Assembly: GCA_029641185.1 (NCBI GenBank)
Contig: JAPWGK010000030.1
Span: 1 to 64,000, forward strand
Length of the DNA: 64,000 nucleotides
Direction: 5' to 3'
DNA from: Pseudofabraea citricarpa
Lineage: Eukaryota > Ascomycota > Leotiomycetes > Helotiales > Dermateaceae
The notes under the pieces are model-generated. The model did not search any database. It was not told the origin of the DNA and saw only the letters and a program-made list of their open reading frames with translations. Positions within the stretch are counted from its first letter, which is position 1; each line of letters starts with the position of its first letter. A program made the translations under genes and the position numbers. Below are positions 10,172 to 22,828 of the stretch, one piece after another.

Positions 10172-11994
10172 ATGACGGAGCCTCGCCGGCCCAGGATCCG
10201 AAAGGTTTGCTTATATTATACGGCGACAATAACATCGGCTGACATAAAGGTTGCAGGCTTGTGACTTGTGCTATCGCAAACGCATTAGGTGTGATGGACA
10301 GACGCCTCGCTGTTCACACTGCCAAATATACAATTGCCAATGTACCCACCGGGCTGCTAGCCGGCAAAAGAAATCTCCCAAATCAAAGCTACCGACGTCT
10401 ATTAACAATAACAACACGGGCCCAGATGCACTCTGCCCAAGTGGCTTTACTAGTCCTTTTGGGGACAAGGACTATTTGCAGCACGACTCCCCGTCGCTTG
10501 TTCTCACCAAGCAGCTGGAATTGCCTCTGGAAGAAGTAGACAGACTCTTCTCAAGTAGCTCTGCTTTTTCTTGGGACACGAACTTTTTAAACCACAACTC
10601 GGCGACGCCAACACGGATGGAATTACCCGCAGAAGGTCTTGTGCGACAGCTGATTGATACATACCTGGCGAACATTAACAGTATCTTACCACTGTTTGAT
10701 CCTGGGCAGTTGATCCAAACGGTCGACCGATGGTATAACAGTCCAACGCAACGCTCTCGTACAACCTGGGCGGTGATCAATGTGGTAATGGCTATCGCGC
10801 AATCCTGCAGTTTTGGCCAAGTTGGTTTTGGCCATGGCGAATTCTCCGTTGGCAGTGTCCCAGACTGTCTCAACAATGCACAGTCTGTCTTGACCGAAAT
10901 CCTCATGGGAGATGTTGAACTTGCAAATCTGCAGGTAGTGTTGGGACTAGTCATCATCTTTCGGGGTACATCCGATATCAGGCCTGCGGTTTTTCTGCTC
11001 TCGACCGGGCTGAGGCTCTGTCAGATGATGGGCATCCATCGCAGTGACAGCGACTTCTACGCCAACACTACCCCTAGAGAAGCTCTACAACCGAGGCGAG
11101 TCTTTTGGATAGCATATATCCTTGACCGAGATATTGCTATGCGCATCCGGCAGGCGCCGATCCAACAAGATACAGATATCAATATCGAACTTCCCCCAAA
11201 GAAGCCGGATGAAGACGCTGCAGGATTCGTCAGCACGCCTGAAATATACCAAAATGGCTTTAATGTGTTTCGTGCCCACGTCGAGCTTGCCCAAATCCAA
11301 GGCTATGTTTATGACGCTCTTTTCTCAGTGCGCTCACAGCAGCTAAAACCCGGCGAAAGGGCAGCCAGTTGCCAGGCGATTCGGCTGCTGCTAAAAGACT
11401 GGAAAGGTCGCATACCGACAACTCTTAGTGCAGAGGCTCTCTCCCAGGCACAGAGTTATCTCCCATGTATTCCCAGGTTTCTTTGCATGTTATACGGTAC
11501 GGTTGTTGCATGTCTTGGACAGCTTTGCCAGGTTAACTCGATGGATTTCCGTTGGGTAGATCAGCTTCGTTATTATGGACGCAGTATTACTGTTAGCCTA
11601 AGCCAGCCTTGCCTTCCACCGCCTCAGCCACAAGGCTGGAATGCTCTAGTGAACGAGTGTCGTGAGTTCATGCCGCTGTTTATGAGCGTTCAGGAGAAAG
11701 ACCCTGCATTTATCTGGTAAGCCTTCCTTACTTACCCGTTCTCGTATCGATGACGCTTAGCAGTCTAGGATGAATATCTGCCCCTACGCATCAGGACTTG
11801 TGTGCCTTTCAGCCAACTCCATAATCAATTTTGATAACAGAGATAGCCTCGAAGATCAAGATCGGCGTCTTAAACTTGAGGCTGTTGACGTCTTAAGCGA
11901 GATGGCTAGACAGACTAATCACAAGACGCTGACTAGAGTCTTAGAGGCATTTGTGGAGCTCGACTCTCAATATCAGCTTATGACTGTGACCTGA
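10172..11994 (+). CDS. Zn2Cys6 fungal transcription factor
   Basis: Predicted 572-aa regulator. Exons: 10172-10204, 10257-11716, 11769-11994, frame kept. The DNA-binding knot starts right after intron 1: CDLCYRKRIRCDGQTPRCSHC and a final Cys give C-x2-C-x6-C-x6-C-x2-C-x6-C, preceded by a basic leader (MTEPRRPRIRK). A Ser/Asn-rich linker follows (residues about 45-105), then the fungal-specific transcription factor domain: YLANINSILPLFD near residue 145, GLRLCQMMGIHRS near 270 and RRVFWIAYILDRDIAMRIR near 295 are its usual landmarks. The position of intron 1 immediately before the cluster is common in this family. Divergent to the GST gene; probably regulates itself and the GST. Confidence 0.93.
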
Positions 11995-13856
11995 GATTGA
12001 TCGGTGCTCACAGCATCTGGTATTACGCGTCTCGCTTTTTATTGATATAAGTGAAATGTGGCACAGTAAAAGTAAGGGGCATAGAGTTGCTTGGCAATCT
12101 TAGCAATATGGGTGTAAGTGAGGTGCTTGGATTTGTATATGCGTAGTAGTTACGCTTATTTATTTACTGAAATTAATTCCCTTTTTGTAAGCACCTAAAC
12201 ATAGTTGTCTTCCCGATCAAGCTCGCATGCTTATATGATATTAGTACATGATAAAAGAATTCATGAGCTTCCTCTTTGATAATCTGAGAATTTTGTAGTA
12301 AAATCGGTAATCTGTCTAGCTTTAACACTATAAATACTTATTATACTATGTATTATTCTACTGAATAAACGCACCCGTAGATAACAACATCACCGGTGTT
12401 ATACTAGTTGGCTGACTTGGCATGACATAGCTCACAACGTCACTAACAGCGACTGATGCTCAAGGGTTATACTCGAGCTCTGCAGGCGTGTCGTATGTGC
12501 TTCTGAACAGTTCTGATTGAGACGAAGGTTGCGCTCTTACACGCCCCAAAAATTCAGTATAGCTTTCAACTCGTCTTCACAGAGGTGCTTTATCAATGGC
12601 GAAGCCGCTATATCTGTTGGTTTTCCCTAATCTGTTCTTTGCCCAGGCCGGCGAGTGCAAGGCCGATTTTTGCCACTCCTTGGTTTTGATTCGTTTTCAT
12701 TCAACGATTCAATTCATCTGACCTGCAATATCAATAAATTGTACAATCTTCTTCGCACTGTTGTATCCTTATCATGTTAAGCACGATTTGCCATGGCTGG
12801 TGTTTCGCCAAAAGTTGTGCTCACTACAAGCTTTGATATCAAGTTCCCTCGTCATCCTACATCTAATAAATCTACTGGTAGACAAACCTATATTATCGTG
12901 TTTTCAATCACACGTTCCTATTTCTAAAGCTCGTATCCACGTTTCGATCGAAGTATAATTGAGGTATGCTGTAAGAATAAAGACAGGAGTAGTAAGGTCC
13001 CTTCCATATCTTATCATAGAGGGTTTCTTATTTGCAGTTTGTGGCTGTTGTGTCAAATGCTTTCGAGCTTAAGACAGACTTCCCTACTAAGTATCCCGGT
13101 TATCGTGGCTATGAATGGAGTCTTGCCCCCTAGAAGCCTGGATAGTAGCTGCTGAATCCATTTGCGCAGTGCCTATAATGAGCTGCTTAATTAGTAAAAC
13201 TCGCTAGACTGCCCAGGTTTCCGCTATAACACTAAAGCGTAATCCGTGTCACTTAAAATGTATTAGATGAGATCGCTTTCTTATATATCAACGGGTGAGA
13301 CTTTCCTTGAGAGACTTTTAGTCTTACTTTCGACAGAGTAACCTCACTTCAATAATAGCAGAAAGGAAGATTACTTAGTTTAATTTAACTGAAGGAAAGC
13401 TGGTATACCAGCTCGGATTTGTTAACCTGTCTGGTATTAAGAGACGGGGTATATAGTTTGCGCGAGCTCTCTCAACTTTTACCTGTTCTTTTACCACTTT
13501 TAAATTTTTATTTGCATTATTAAGGCCAAGCGAGTCTTGGGATTTTTTCGACTAATGACGACTTCTAAAATCGCAGGTATAATTCTTTCGAATGTGAAAG
13601 AATATTTGTAGACTTCACGGTACCAGACACAGGGTTATAATATAACTAATCTTCGCTTTGATCCGGCATTATATAATGTGAATAACTAGTTGCTTAATAT
13701 GGAAACCTAAACTGGAAGCGCTATACTCTGAGGGCCTGATAATTTCACACAACTATTAAGAGATATTAAAAGAAAGTTCAAACCCAAAAATAGTCAAAGA
13801 CATTAAAAGCCAATATAACAATAGCATCCAAGTAGCCAGGTTTCACGTAACCTGAT
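11995..13856. other. 1.9-kb gene-free AT-rich stretch
   Basis: Between two 3' ends (regulator on plus, 648-aa gene on minus). AT-rich with many stops in all frames and no family-like ORF. It may be decayed sequence, but I see no recognisable transposon remnant or terminal repeats. Confidence 0.5.
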
Positions 13857-16243
13857 TTACTTCTGGTTATCACTAGAAGCAGTATGATCTACTGCGGGTA
13901 TTGCAGCGAAACTGCCTGTTATGGCATCTGGTCTTTGTATAGCGTCCGGATTCGGTGTACCTGTAGAGGTATCGCTAAAGTTTTATTAGTTTTATGCGAG
14001 GAATTTCCCCACTCAACGTACCCATTGTATTCAAGTTCACAGACTAAATTTGCTTGAAAGTCAAAAAGAGGATTCTTAATAAAGAAAGTTCCTCGAGACT
14101 ATTTGTGTTAGGTAATACTCAAGAGTGGGGAAGGGAAAACATACTGGGAAGTAGAATTTCTCTTGCCCTTGCAATGCGTTGTCTAGTCCGGTGACCAGAT
14201 TATTAAAATTCTGTCCAGCCGTCTGATACCGATCTGCGATTTGTGTGCGTAAGTTGTCCAGTCCACTGCCGCTAAAGGTAACCACAGGATCGTTGCGAGT
14301 GATGCCAATGTGCAAGCCCCCGTCGCTCACTTCTTGTAGCGTGAATTCCACCTTCCATGTGGCGATACTTGTTAAACTTTTCTGGTCAGTTACCAACTTC
14401 TACAAAATCAACCACTAAAAACTTACTCTCCTAATGTCTTATTAGGGTCTAGACGGTTCGGGTTGAGATACCATCTCACCCTAATCTTGGAGCGTGCTTC
14501 GAGGGTTAATTTGTTAGTCCCTGGAACTGTCCATAGCCGCGCCCCATTCCCAACCTCCCCGTACGCATCTCCGTAGGACTCAGAGCCCCAAATACCAGAG
14601 CTGTCATGCGAGTGTATCTCTGGATAATTTTTTGACCAAACCCATTCAATAGCATTATTCGGCAAGGCAGGATACCCCTCTCCCCAACCCGCCGAACTGC
14701 CCTTGGCAAAAGCATACGGATCATCGTCCGGATCAACGACGTCGAAATCCCGAACCCCATATCCAATCCCGACACTATATGTTAACTCAGAGTGCTGTGC
14801 AAACGGACCTGCAGTCTGGTGTACATAGGCTGTTAGTGTCAAAATCTGGGCGGCAATCATACGGTTAAGCTTCTTCATTTTTGGCAGGAAGAATATGTCC
14901 ATGAAATTCTTTCCTGAAATGACCATGGACCCAAATTTTGAAGGCGAATCAGTGCCTGGCTGTGTTCCATCGGTCCAGTTTCCGTTGGAAATGGGTAGGA
15001 AAGCATCACTCGAGGTGCTTGATGGTAAAGTGTGGTTGTCTGTTGTTTCAAGATAAAGAAGATAATTCAAAACTCCATTCCCGGTAAGACCGGATACAGG
15101 TGGCGCAGTCTTGTTACTTGGATCGGACCAGGGATAAGTTTGGAACCTCAGGTCTGTGGGAACGAAAGTGGGTTCATGCGCTCCTGCTTTGTATTTAGTA
15201 TACAATTTGACAAAAAGAAGAAGAGTTGGGGTACCAGGGTCTACAGTCTTAGCTGCAGCAGTGTACCCTAGATCTTGAAGTCCGGCTGCAAGAAGCTTTT
15301 TGGTTATATCTTCTAAGAATCTCGTGAACTGTGTTCTCACGTTCTCGGTCTCTTTGGACCAATCTCTCGTTTGACCCACTACCGCATTAGGTGGTGTCTG
15401 ATGAACACCTTGGTTATCGGTGATATAGTCATCCGCTGACCATGTACCAAAACTGCACATTGACTCTTTGGGAATTTCAAATTGGGCGGCTACAAAATAT
15501 GAATATTAGCAACTAAACTTGGGAGTAAGACTTTATAGGCCCAGATGCGTGTACTAACTTGTCATATCAACGAGAAGTTGTTGGATCGTGTAATCTCCTG
15601 GTTTGTCCATGAGCGCTCGAACATCTTGGTATTTCTGGGAAGATTCTTCTAGACCAACAAGGCCTGTTAATTATAGTTAGTATGTAAATAAGGGGGCTGA
15701 ACTTTCGCGTGTAGTTGGAATCTCAACTAACCTATATTCACCGGGAAAGCAAAATACCAATCGTTCGTGTTGTAATTCTAGTTGCAAATTAGTTGACCTG
15801 TCTTCTTTATATCCCGGGCACAAAAACAAATTACAATCATTGATTGATCATCCTCGTCGTCAGTCATAAATAGACTCAATACTCCTGTCTTGATGTGTAC
15901 ACGATAGGTGACCAGGCTGGTATTTCCGGGGGCGGTCTCAATTACGATGCGAGGACTACCCAATTCGATATTGTTGAATGAGCCATTGCCTCGATGGGAG
16001 AGATTAAACTTAAGAGGAGTATCACGACCTTCAGATACTTGAAGATAAAGGGAGTCAATGCCGGAGTTGATGAGGTATTGTGTGCTATTTTGAAAGAGTT
16101 AATTTGAAAATGCTAAAGGTAAGGTTGAAACTCACAGGGCAACCACCTGATCGTATACTCCGATCTGAAAATATTCGTTGGTTTAACTCATGAAGAAATT
16201 TGTGATCTCTGCTTACCGTAACTTTGTTCAGTCGGTCTGACAT
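13857..16243 (-). CDS. Uncharacterised 648-aa protein, gene A of a divergent pair
   Basis: Not recognised. Nine exons inferred (minus strand): 16243-16217, 16164-16136, 16084-15835, 15777-15732, 15663-15559, 15489-14427, 14376-14145, 14098-14022, 13974-13857; total 1,947 nt, no internal stop, all introns GT..AG. No signal peptide or clear membrane segment, so probably cytosolic or unconventionally released. The N-terminal third is beta-rich with Asn/Gly turns; one block (GDYTIQQLLVDMT) looks like a conserved motif. The middle has a Thr/Gln amphipathic segment (ENVRTQFTRFLEDITKKLL) and a Trp/Asp/Gly-rich part (DFDVVDPDDDPYAFAKG); the C-terminal third is again beta-like. An in-frame ATG at 16324 would add 27 basic residues. 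It sits head-to-head with gene B (17411) across 1.17 kb, suggesting joint regulation. Confidence 0.65.
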
Positions 16244-17410
16244 TTTTGTTCGAATTCCAATGGTTTTGGTAAATACAAGAGAGTTCGAAGGAAGAAACTT
16301 TGGTTGCTTGTCTTTCTTTTTCACCTCTTCAGATGGAGTCGTGAAAAGATATGCTTATCTAGAATTGCGGCGCGTGCTACTGATTATTCATTTCTTCTGA
16401 TTCTTAAGCACTGCCAAGTGCTACTAAAGTACGTGATCGCGAGGAAAACTTCAGCCAATGGATTTCGAAAAAAAAATGCTGCAAGACGGAAACATCAACC
16501 AGGAATTTCCTATTGGAGACCCGAGAGACAATGGATTGTGCACAAAAATCAGATCATGATGCAAGAGTAGCGAGGGGAAGCCAACGTAGTATGCATCTGA
16601 AGTGATACTACTATTTCTTGGCCCTTCAAGCTCCCGTCTTGGTTGCATTGTCAGGGTACATAAATCTGAGTAAGAAGATTCCTCTCTTGGTACATATGTA
16701 ACTACCTTTGAGGGGTAAAGGTGAGTACAATAGCACGTGCAGTATAATTATTGGCTACTAGATAGTGCTACCTGCGGTCTACCACATCTTATATTGAAGT
16801 TGGTGTATTTCATACACTTATCAGCCTTTCAGATTCGTGTCTACGTTTCACTGCTGAAATTCAATACTTGACCTAGCGCATACCTATACCTGAGGGGTAA
16901 TAGTGAATACAGTGACTGTGCATACGCTCCTCTACATTTGGTGTCGAGACTAGGAAGATGGTACTCCCGGTATCAGCTCCCAACAGTCTTTACATACGCT
17001 CCCGATGTGGTCTTTGATATTCACAGTAGTGTTACCTTGTTTGAATTTCTAGTATCTTGGCCGTATAGTTGAGTTGTAAAACTCACTTTCCGCTCAAATG
17101 GGTGGAAGGACTGTAACATGAAAACCCCGCCCAAAGTGACCAGAATCCTACTCTGTAGCAAATAGCAATAATCTCTCAATGCGAGTTGCCTTTCGTTGCC
17201 ATCTATGAGCTCTCAGGTTGCCCAATTTAGTGTTAATGTCAGTATCTATCCGGTCAAGATTTGACAAAATGCGTTGAGAACATGCGCATACATTACCCCG
17301 CTCATTTTAGATTCTACTTTTGAATGATTTCAAAACCACTGACTATCTTAAAGCAGGCACCACGATAAACCCTAGAGCATCGTTAAGCTGTTTCTAGTCA
17401 AAACTTCGTT
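16244..17410. promoter_or_regulatory. Divergent promoter of genes A and B
   Basis: A 1.17-kb region between two outward-pointing start codons. A 21-22 bp imperfect direct repeat occurs at 16709-16730 (TGAGGGGTAAAGGTGAGTAC..) and 16891-16912 (TGAGGGGTAATAGTGAATAC..), each with an AGGGG core like the fungal stress-response element; a CACGTG box lies near 16734. No ORF with support inside. Confidence 0.5.
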
Positions 17411-20400
17411 ATGGCTTCTATATCCACCGATTCAGAGTTGATGACTAATTACATCGCTGCAGTCCCAGTACCAGCAGGCAGTCATTTTGATACCGTTCTT
17501 GATGAAAATAGACGACCGCTTGTTCTTTGCCTCAACGGAGACGCTACTCCAAAACTTCAAATAAGTATGAATTCACCTTCTATGTCAGAGTCCTTGCTGA
17601 TAGAGCAGTTCGCGTCGGAACCGATGGCGCTCCTCTGGTATTCGACCTGGGACCTTGTATTGGACTTCCAGCAGGGGCTTTCGTGCAGACTTTCGAAATT
17701 CAACAAGCCAACGACTTGAGCCTTCATCTCTGTGTGGCGTATAGATTGTCAGCCACAAGCTCAAGCTTGATAATTCCTGTGCCTTTTAAGCCAGAGATCT
17801 TGAAAAGCGACGCTAACCTCCCCATTATTCCCGGCCAGTCGAACATTGGGACGGCTGGGAAAATCTTCATGGTAAGTCCATGCATCTAATCTCTACTTGT
17901 TCTCCTTTCCTCTTCAACCCTCTCGTTTAGTTCAAGAAGCCCAGATCCAAGTGCATCTGATCTTTCAAATCATAAGACATGCCCGAAACCGCAGAAATGC
18001 AGTCCACAACTGCTGAACTCTCTCAATATCACTGAAAGGATCGAATATGTACCTGGACTGACATGTTGTTGAGACCCCTGTGGCAAGTGTCGGTTCACTT
18101 GGTTTTCCAGACACGTTCATTATCCATAAGGCCCTCGACCAGCTAGTATCTTGGGGAACAGATATCACCCGTATCGATGTGAACGCCACAAACACCAGAT
18201 GGACCGCGAAGCAAGACATGACAACCCCCGAAAACACCTCCGAGGTTCTTGATGTGACACCCGCCAACAGCATCTTTGGACGAGGTCTCTATGTTCTCTA
18301 CAAGAGTCAAGGCCAAAGCAAACTTTATGGCCGATTCATGAGACTAAATCCAGATACGGATGATGGATCTAAGCTCACATATGTGACCTCGGTTGCCTGT
18401 CCTACGAACGCGCAATCCATAGCTTCCATTTTTGATGGGAGAGGACGATCAGGGGTACTCATTGCGGCGCCAGATGGCTTGCGTTATCTCAATGCCACTG
18501 AGTCCACTCAGAGGACCTCACCTGGAAAGATTATCCAATCTAGCCCCCTATTTCAAAACATAAAAAGCTTGGTGGTGAGACAAGATGGAAACTATGTCTC
18601 CATCTGGTTTGTCAATTCTACACAGGAACTCGGCTATCTTCGAACCACCAACGATCAACTAGGGACCGGTATTTCAACATTGTTATTGCCGGCTGGGCAA
18701 GCATCTTCGTTTTCACCATGTATTTCCCAACCGGATACAATAAATGGCCAAATCTCTTGGCAGATGCTAATATCCAACGATAACTTTGGTAATTTAACGC
18801 TCCTGGAGCAAGCAAGTGACACTGGCCTCTGGAGACCAAGTCCTTTCTACACTCCATCAAATGTGGAAAATATTGCTATCCCAAGTCATACTGTGACTTT
18901 CCATGTTCGGGGGGCAGACAGTTCTCCGTTGCGAGCAGCTAGTGTTTTCATTGAAAGTTCATCTTCTGTAAGCGCCATCCACAATGGCCGAAACATAATC
19001 ATTCCCCAATCTGGTGCTTGGTATCCTTCAGATGTGGCAGGAACCCTCAATCTCATCATCCCAACCGACTCTCTAGGAAGCCAGGCTCTCAAGCTCTCAA
19101 GAGTGAAGGACAGCACTGGTGTTGAAATTCCCTTCACTCCGGTTATCTACGATCCTGGGAATAAGGCCATGCAGAAAATGACAGCTAAGATCGGTAGCAT
19201 GAAAACAGCGGCAGATCTTCGAAATGCAAAGACGCAGAACAATGAGTCTCTGTTTGGAAGCGATGCTCCAGATGATGCTACTTTAAACCAGGCAATATCA
19301 ACTTTTCAAACTTTGCACACAGCATACTCAGAGCTTCCTTCGTATGGAACACCAAATGGTACTAATGTCTCTGCAGTAATTTCATCGCAGGGAACTCACG
19401 CATCTGATCTGGGCGATCTCTTCATGGACGCTTTCCGTTGGTTCAAAAATAAGGTCAGCGATGTTTGGAACTGGGTGGTGGAGAAAGTCGGTGAGCATTT
19501 ATTACTTGATCAATTTACTCTCAAACGTTGATACATCCTCGTGTTTATATTTTTCTATCCGTTGCTAGACATTCTGGTCAGCAATCTGATAAACCAACCC
19601 GAGCATGATTGGCAGTTGCCTGTATTCATGCTTGTTACGTTCTACATAGCCACTGAAATTTCGAAATTATTCCGCAAACCCCAACTAAATCTCAAACCCA
19701 GGTGACGCATGGCAGTTTGTCTGTAAAATCGGCACCGTAGTCAAGACATTTGTCTTAGATTGTGTTGAGAAAGTATGCGAGGCAGCTAGTTGGGTATAAA
19801 ATATCTCCTCCAAATCCTCAATCAGAAGTCTAATTTCGATCAGGTCTTCGAAAAGATCAAAATAGCATGGAACAAAGTCGTCGAATGGGTCGGTTTCATC
19901 TTCTCTTGGGGAGACATTCTTGAAACCAAAAACACTATCAGTTCCCTTATCACTGCTGGCGTTGACCTCGCAGCCGACAAAGTAGAATCTCTAGCCGGCA
20001 AAGCTGATGAGTTCTTCGCCTCCTTACTAGCCGACGTCGATACACTGGGTATAGCATACGATGCAGACAAAGAAATGAATGCAAGCTCTGGGAATGATTT
20101 GAAAGATGGATCGCAGGTTAAAGGTACACAGGAGAGTACATCTTTCAATTGGGCATCCGAGAGAATGAAAAATGGAGGAGCCGGAACCTCTACCCAAGTC
20201 CAGAGTGATCGTAAGTATCCCCATCAACGCTTAAAATCAGGGTGGCTAATATTACCCGGAATCACCTGATTCGCAAGCTCAAGAAACGTGGGCTTCTGTT
20301 TTCCAGCCCGCTCTAATTGGCATAAAAGATGCTTTAGAGCAAGTTGGACAAGACATACGGACCATTTTCCTCCAAAAACAATCCATGACTTCCGGACAGT

Positions 20401-21429
20401 TCATGACAATCTGCAAAGATGTCCTCAGGCTAGGCATCCAAACCATTCGCGGACTGGTCGGCGCTCTCTTAGGACTGGTAAAGATGCTTCTCGAAAAGAT
20501 TTCGCAATACGGAAATGCATCTATCAACATCCCCATCTTCTCCGGCCTTTATAAGATGATCGCTCAGCACGACCTCACCATATTCGATGCTGTCTCCCTT
20601 GTTCTTGCCATCCCAACAACAATTTTCATGAAAATTATTACTGGGAATAAGCCCCCCACGCTGCCAGGGCTCAATGGTACAATGCTCGGGCAGATTGTTC
20701 TCGGCGACGAGCCTAAAATCGATCCGCAAATGCAGCTTAACTTTAACACTTTAACAGCTGGGATTGGTGTCTCAGGCGTCATGGTAAAAACCATTGTCCA
20801 CGCCATCAAACTAATTTATAAGACCATCACTGGTGGCAGTGATGGCGCCCAAGGAGTATTCAAAAGCGCAGGAGGCTTTCTGGAAGTTTTCTCGATTGCT
20901 GTTGACATGATCGGGGTGCTGCACGCCATGCCTACTGATCCTGATCTTCCAGGTTTAAGATTCAGACAATGGGTATGTATCTCAATTTGAACTTTGATTC
21001 CTCTATGGCTGATTGAACTGTAAGGTTTCTTATATCTCTCTCATACGCGGCGCCACCCATCTCCTAGTCATATTTCTTGAAGGTGGGGAGCAGGCCGAGA
21101 AGCCGCTACTCGTTTTCGATCTGGTGTCAGCACTGATAAACTTCGGGCTTGAACAAGCATCCTGCCTCTCGGAGGTGGACGACAGGAATACTTGGAAAGA
21201 ATACGATGACGCCGTGACGTCGATGGCGAGCGTATCGAGTGGTCTCAATGCCATAGCCGCCGTGGGATATTTTACCGCATTCATGTTCAAGCAAGATGAT
21301 GTGGAAATCACGGCGCTAGGGATGATAGTGTTAGAGATTGGGACAGTCGGGCTAGCGGTTGTGGAAGGCGTAATGTTTAAGTGGCAGTATGATAAGAAGA
21401 GGAAGACGAGATTGATAGTTCCGTCTTGA
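17411..21429 (+). CDS. Large uncharacterised multidomain protein, gene B, with frame breaks near 5' end
   Basis: Not recognised; about 1,300 residues if continuous. From 18080 to 21429 it is open through introns near 19491-19701, 19797-19850, 20210-20278 and 20971-21026. Architecture: a beta-strand-rich region with repeated short blades (LYVLYKSQGQSKLYGRFMRL, SIWFVNSTQELGYLR) that looks like a beta-propeller lectin; an Ig-like/carboxypeptidase-regulatory-like segment (TVTFHVRGADSSPLRAASVF); tandem amphipathic Trp/Val-rich helices (FKNKVSDVWNWVVEKVG, WQFVCKIGTVVKTFVLDCVE, AWNKVVEWVGFIFSW); then several hydrophobic segments up to the C-terminus. The 5' part (17411-18080) is coding-like but changes frame near 17562, 17944 and 18062 where no intron fits, so it may be decaying or contain sequence errors. 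Divergent to gene A. Confidence 0.6.
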
Positions 21430-21606
21430 AGGGTGGTTAGAACGTAATTGAGTGGATAAATACTGATAGGAATCAAGTTTCGTGAATTGAGATAGCATTA
21501 CTGCAGTTCAAGCTTGGCCGGTCCACCTTTGGTTTTCAGCTTTTCTATTGCGAAGACTAATTTTAATTCTATATACGCCCCGACTTGACCGTAAACAAAG
21601 AATTAT

Positions 21607-22828
21607 TTATGAAATGATCTGATCATTCTCAGTGACATCCAACTGAACGGTAGTTGAATCTGCTCCCTTGTAGTTTCCACTTTGAAGCCATTGAAATGTC
21701 TTGCCAGTCTTCGTCGTGGCAGTGAAGGTCGCATTAACATCAACATCAATCTTGAACTGATTAAAAAATGCAGCACCAGTACAATATTTCAAGGCCTTGC
21801 AAACAACTGGGATCAATGCACCATCGGTCTTCGTAATAGCTGTGCTTTCTGACTCGCCCTGTTTTTTATTAGCGAAAATTCAAACTCAATAAACACAAAC
21901 TTACATTGGTAGTTGTGAGTCCAAAGTTGGTAGCTGAAGTGACTGAAGTCTTTGAGATAAACGGAATATTGACATCTTGTGCCAAGGTGATAGTCTCCCC
22001 AACAGTCCACGCACGGCTGAAGTTGATTTCACGACTGGTGGTAGTTGTAGAAGTAGTCTGGAGTGTTGTACTCTGAGGGGAAGTAGAGTTCAGGTTGTTC
22101 ACAATGATAGACCCAACGACCAAGCGCTCTCCTGGTCCAGAAGGTGCCACATTATTAGTGAAACCACTATATGCCATGTTTGTAACAGCGATACTCTGTA
22201 CATCATCCAACATGTCAATGCCGAATTCATAAACAGTTCCAGCAGATGCCTTTCCATGAATTCTCCCAATTATTCCAGATCCGACGTCGATGTCCGTGTA
22301 TGTGAGTTGCTTGCACGTAACTTTCGGCTCCGCATCATAATTGTTACCGCCATTTGTATTGAATTTTACACCAACTCCAATGGGCGGCGCATCGGCACTG
22401 GCAGTGGTTGGGTCGTCGGTCAAAACCATGCTCATACCAGCAATCCGTTCGTTATTAGAAAATGTGAAGGGTAGTTCTTCAGCTCCCGTAGTCTCTCCTA
22501 AAAACTCTTGGACAGTTCCTGCCATATCCGTGACTCTCAAGCCACGAATGTTGGAGGCGCCCATGAAAATAGTCAAGTCGCTAAATGGGCCGTAGAACTC
22601 AAAGGTCGTCAATTCCGGCATGGCAGATGCATCACCAAATGTCTTAACCAGTAATGCGTCCGTGTTCTGCGTGACTTCTGTGACATTGTTCACGACTCCT
22701 GTGTCGTTTGCTGCCTGGCGCGAATGTATATATGGTCCGATAGCGGGAGGGTGAAATCCAAGAGATCTTCCCGATGAAAGTGAGACAGCATAACTGAGTA
22801 ACAGAAGGGCGTTGGCCTTTGATAACAT
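21607..22828 (-). CDS. Secreted aerolysin-like protein with lectin-like N-terminal domain
   Basis: Predicted 391-aa secreted protein; exons 22828-21905 and 21858-21607 (minus strand), phase 0 join. The start at 22828 gives a signal peptide (MLSKANALLLLSYAVSLSSG). Residues about 70-210 look like a jacalin-type beta-prism (FYGPFSDLTIFMGASNIRGL, GVGVKF, SGIIGRIHGKA). From about residue 255 the Ser/Thr-rich alternating pattern (SREINFSRAWTVGETITLAQ) followed by a short conserved-type IPF motif is the hallmark of aerolysin/ETX-MTX2 beta-pore-forming proteins, whose monomers oligomerise on a membrane and insert a beta-barrel. The C-terminal part has alternating polar strands (NATFTATTKTGKTF). It converges tail-to-tail with gene B, 178 bp apart. 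Family placement is by pattern only; target and activity unknown. Confidence 0.7.

Noticed and set aside
11995..13856. Possible transposon remnant
   Set aside because: AT-rich and gene-free, but no terminal repeats, transposase or reverse-transcriptase motif could be found by eye.
14400..14426. 27-nt intron version after exon 6 of gene A
   Set aside because: Too short; a 50-nt intron (14426-14377) keeps the frame and has a normal branch point.
17562..17586. 24-nt GTATGA..TCAG as an intron in gene B
   Set aside because: Too short and does not restore the coding frame that follows; treated as a frame break instead.
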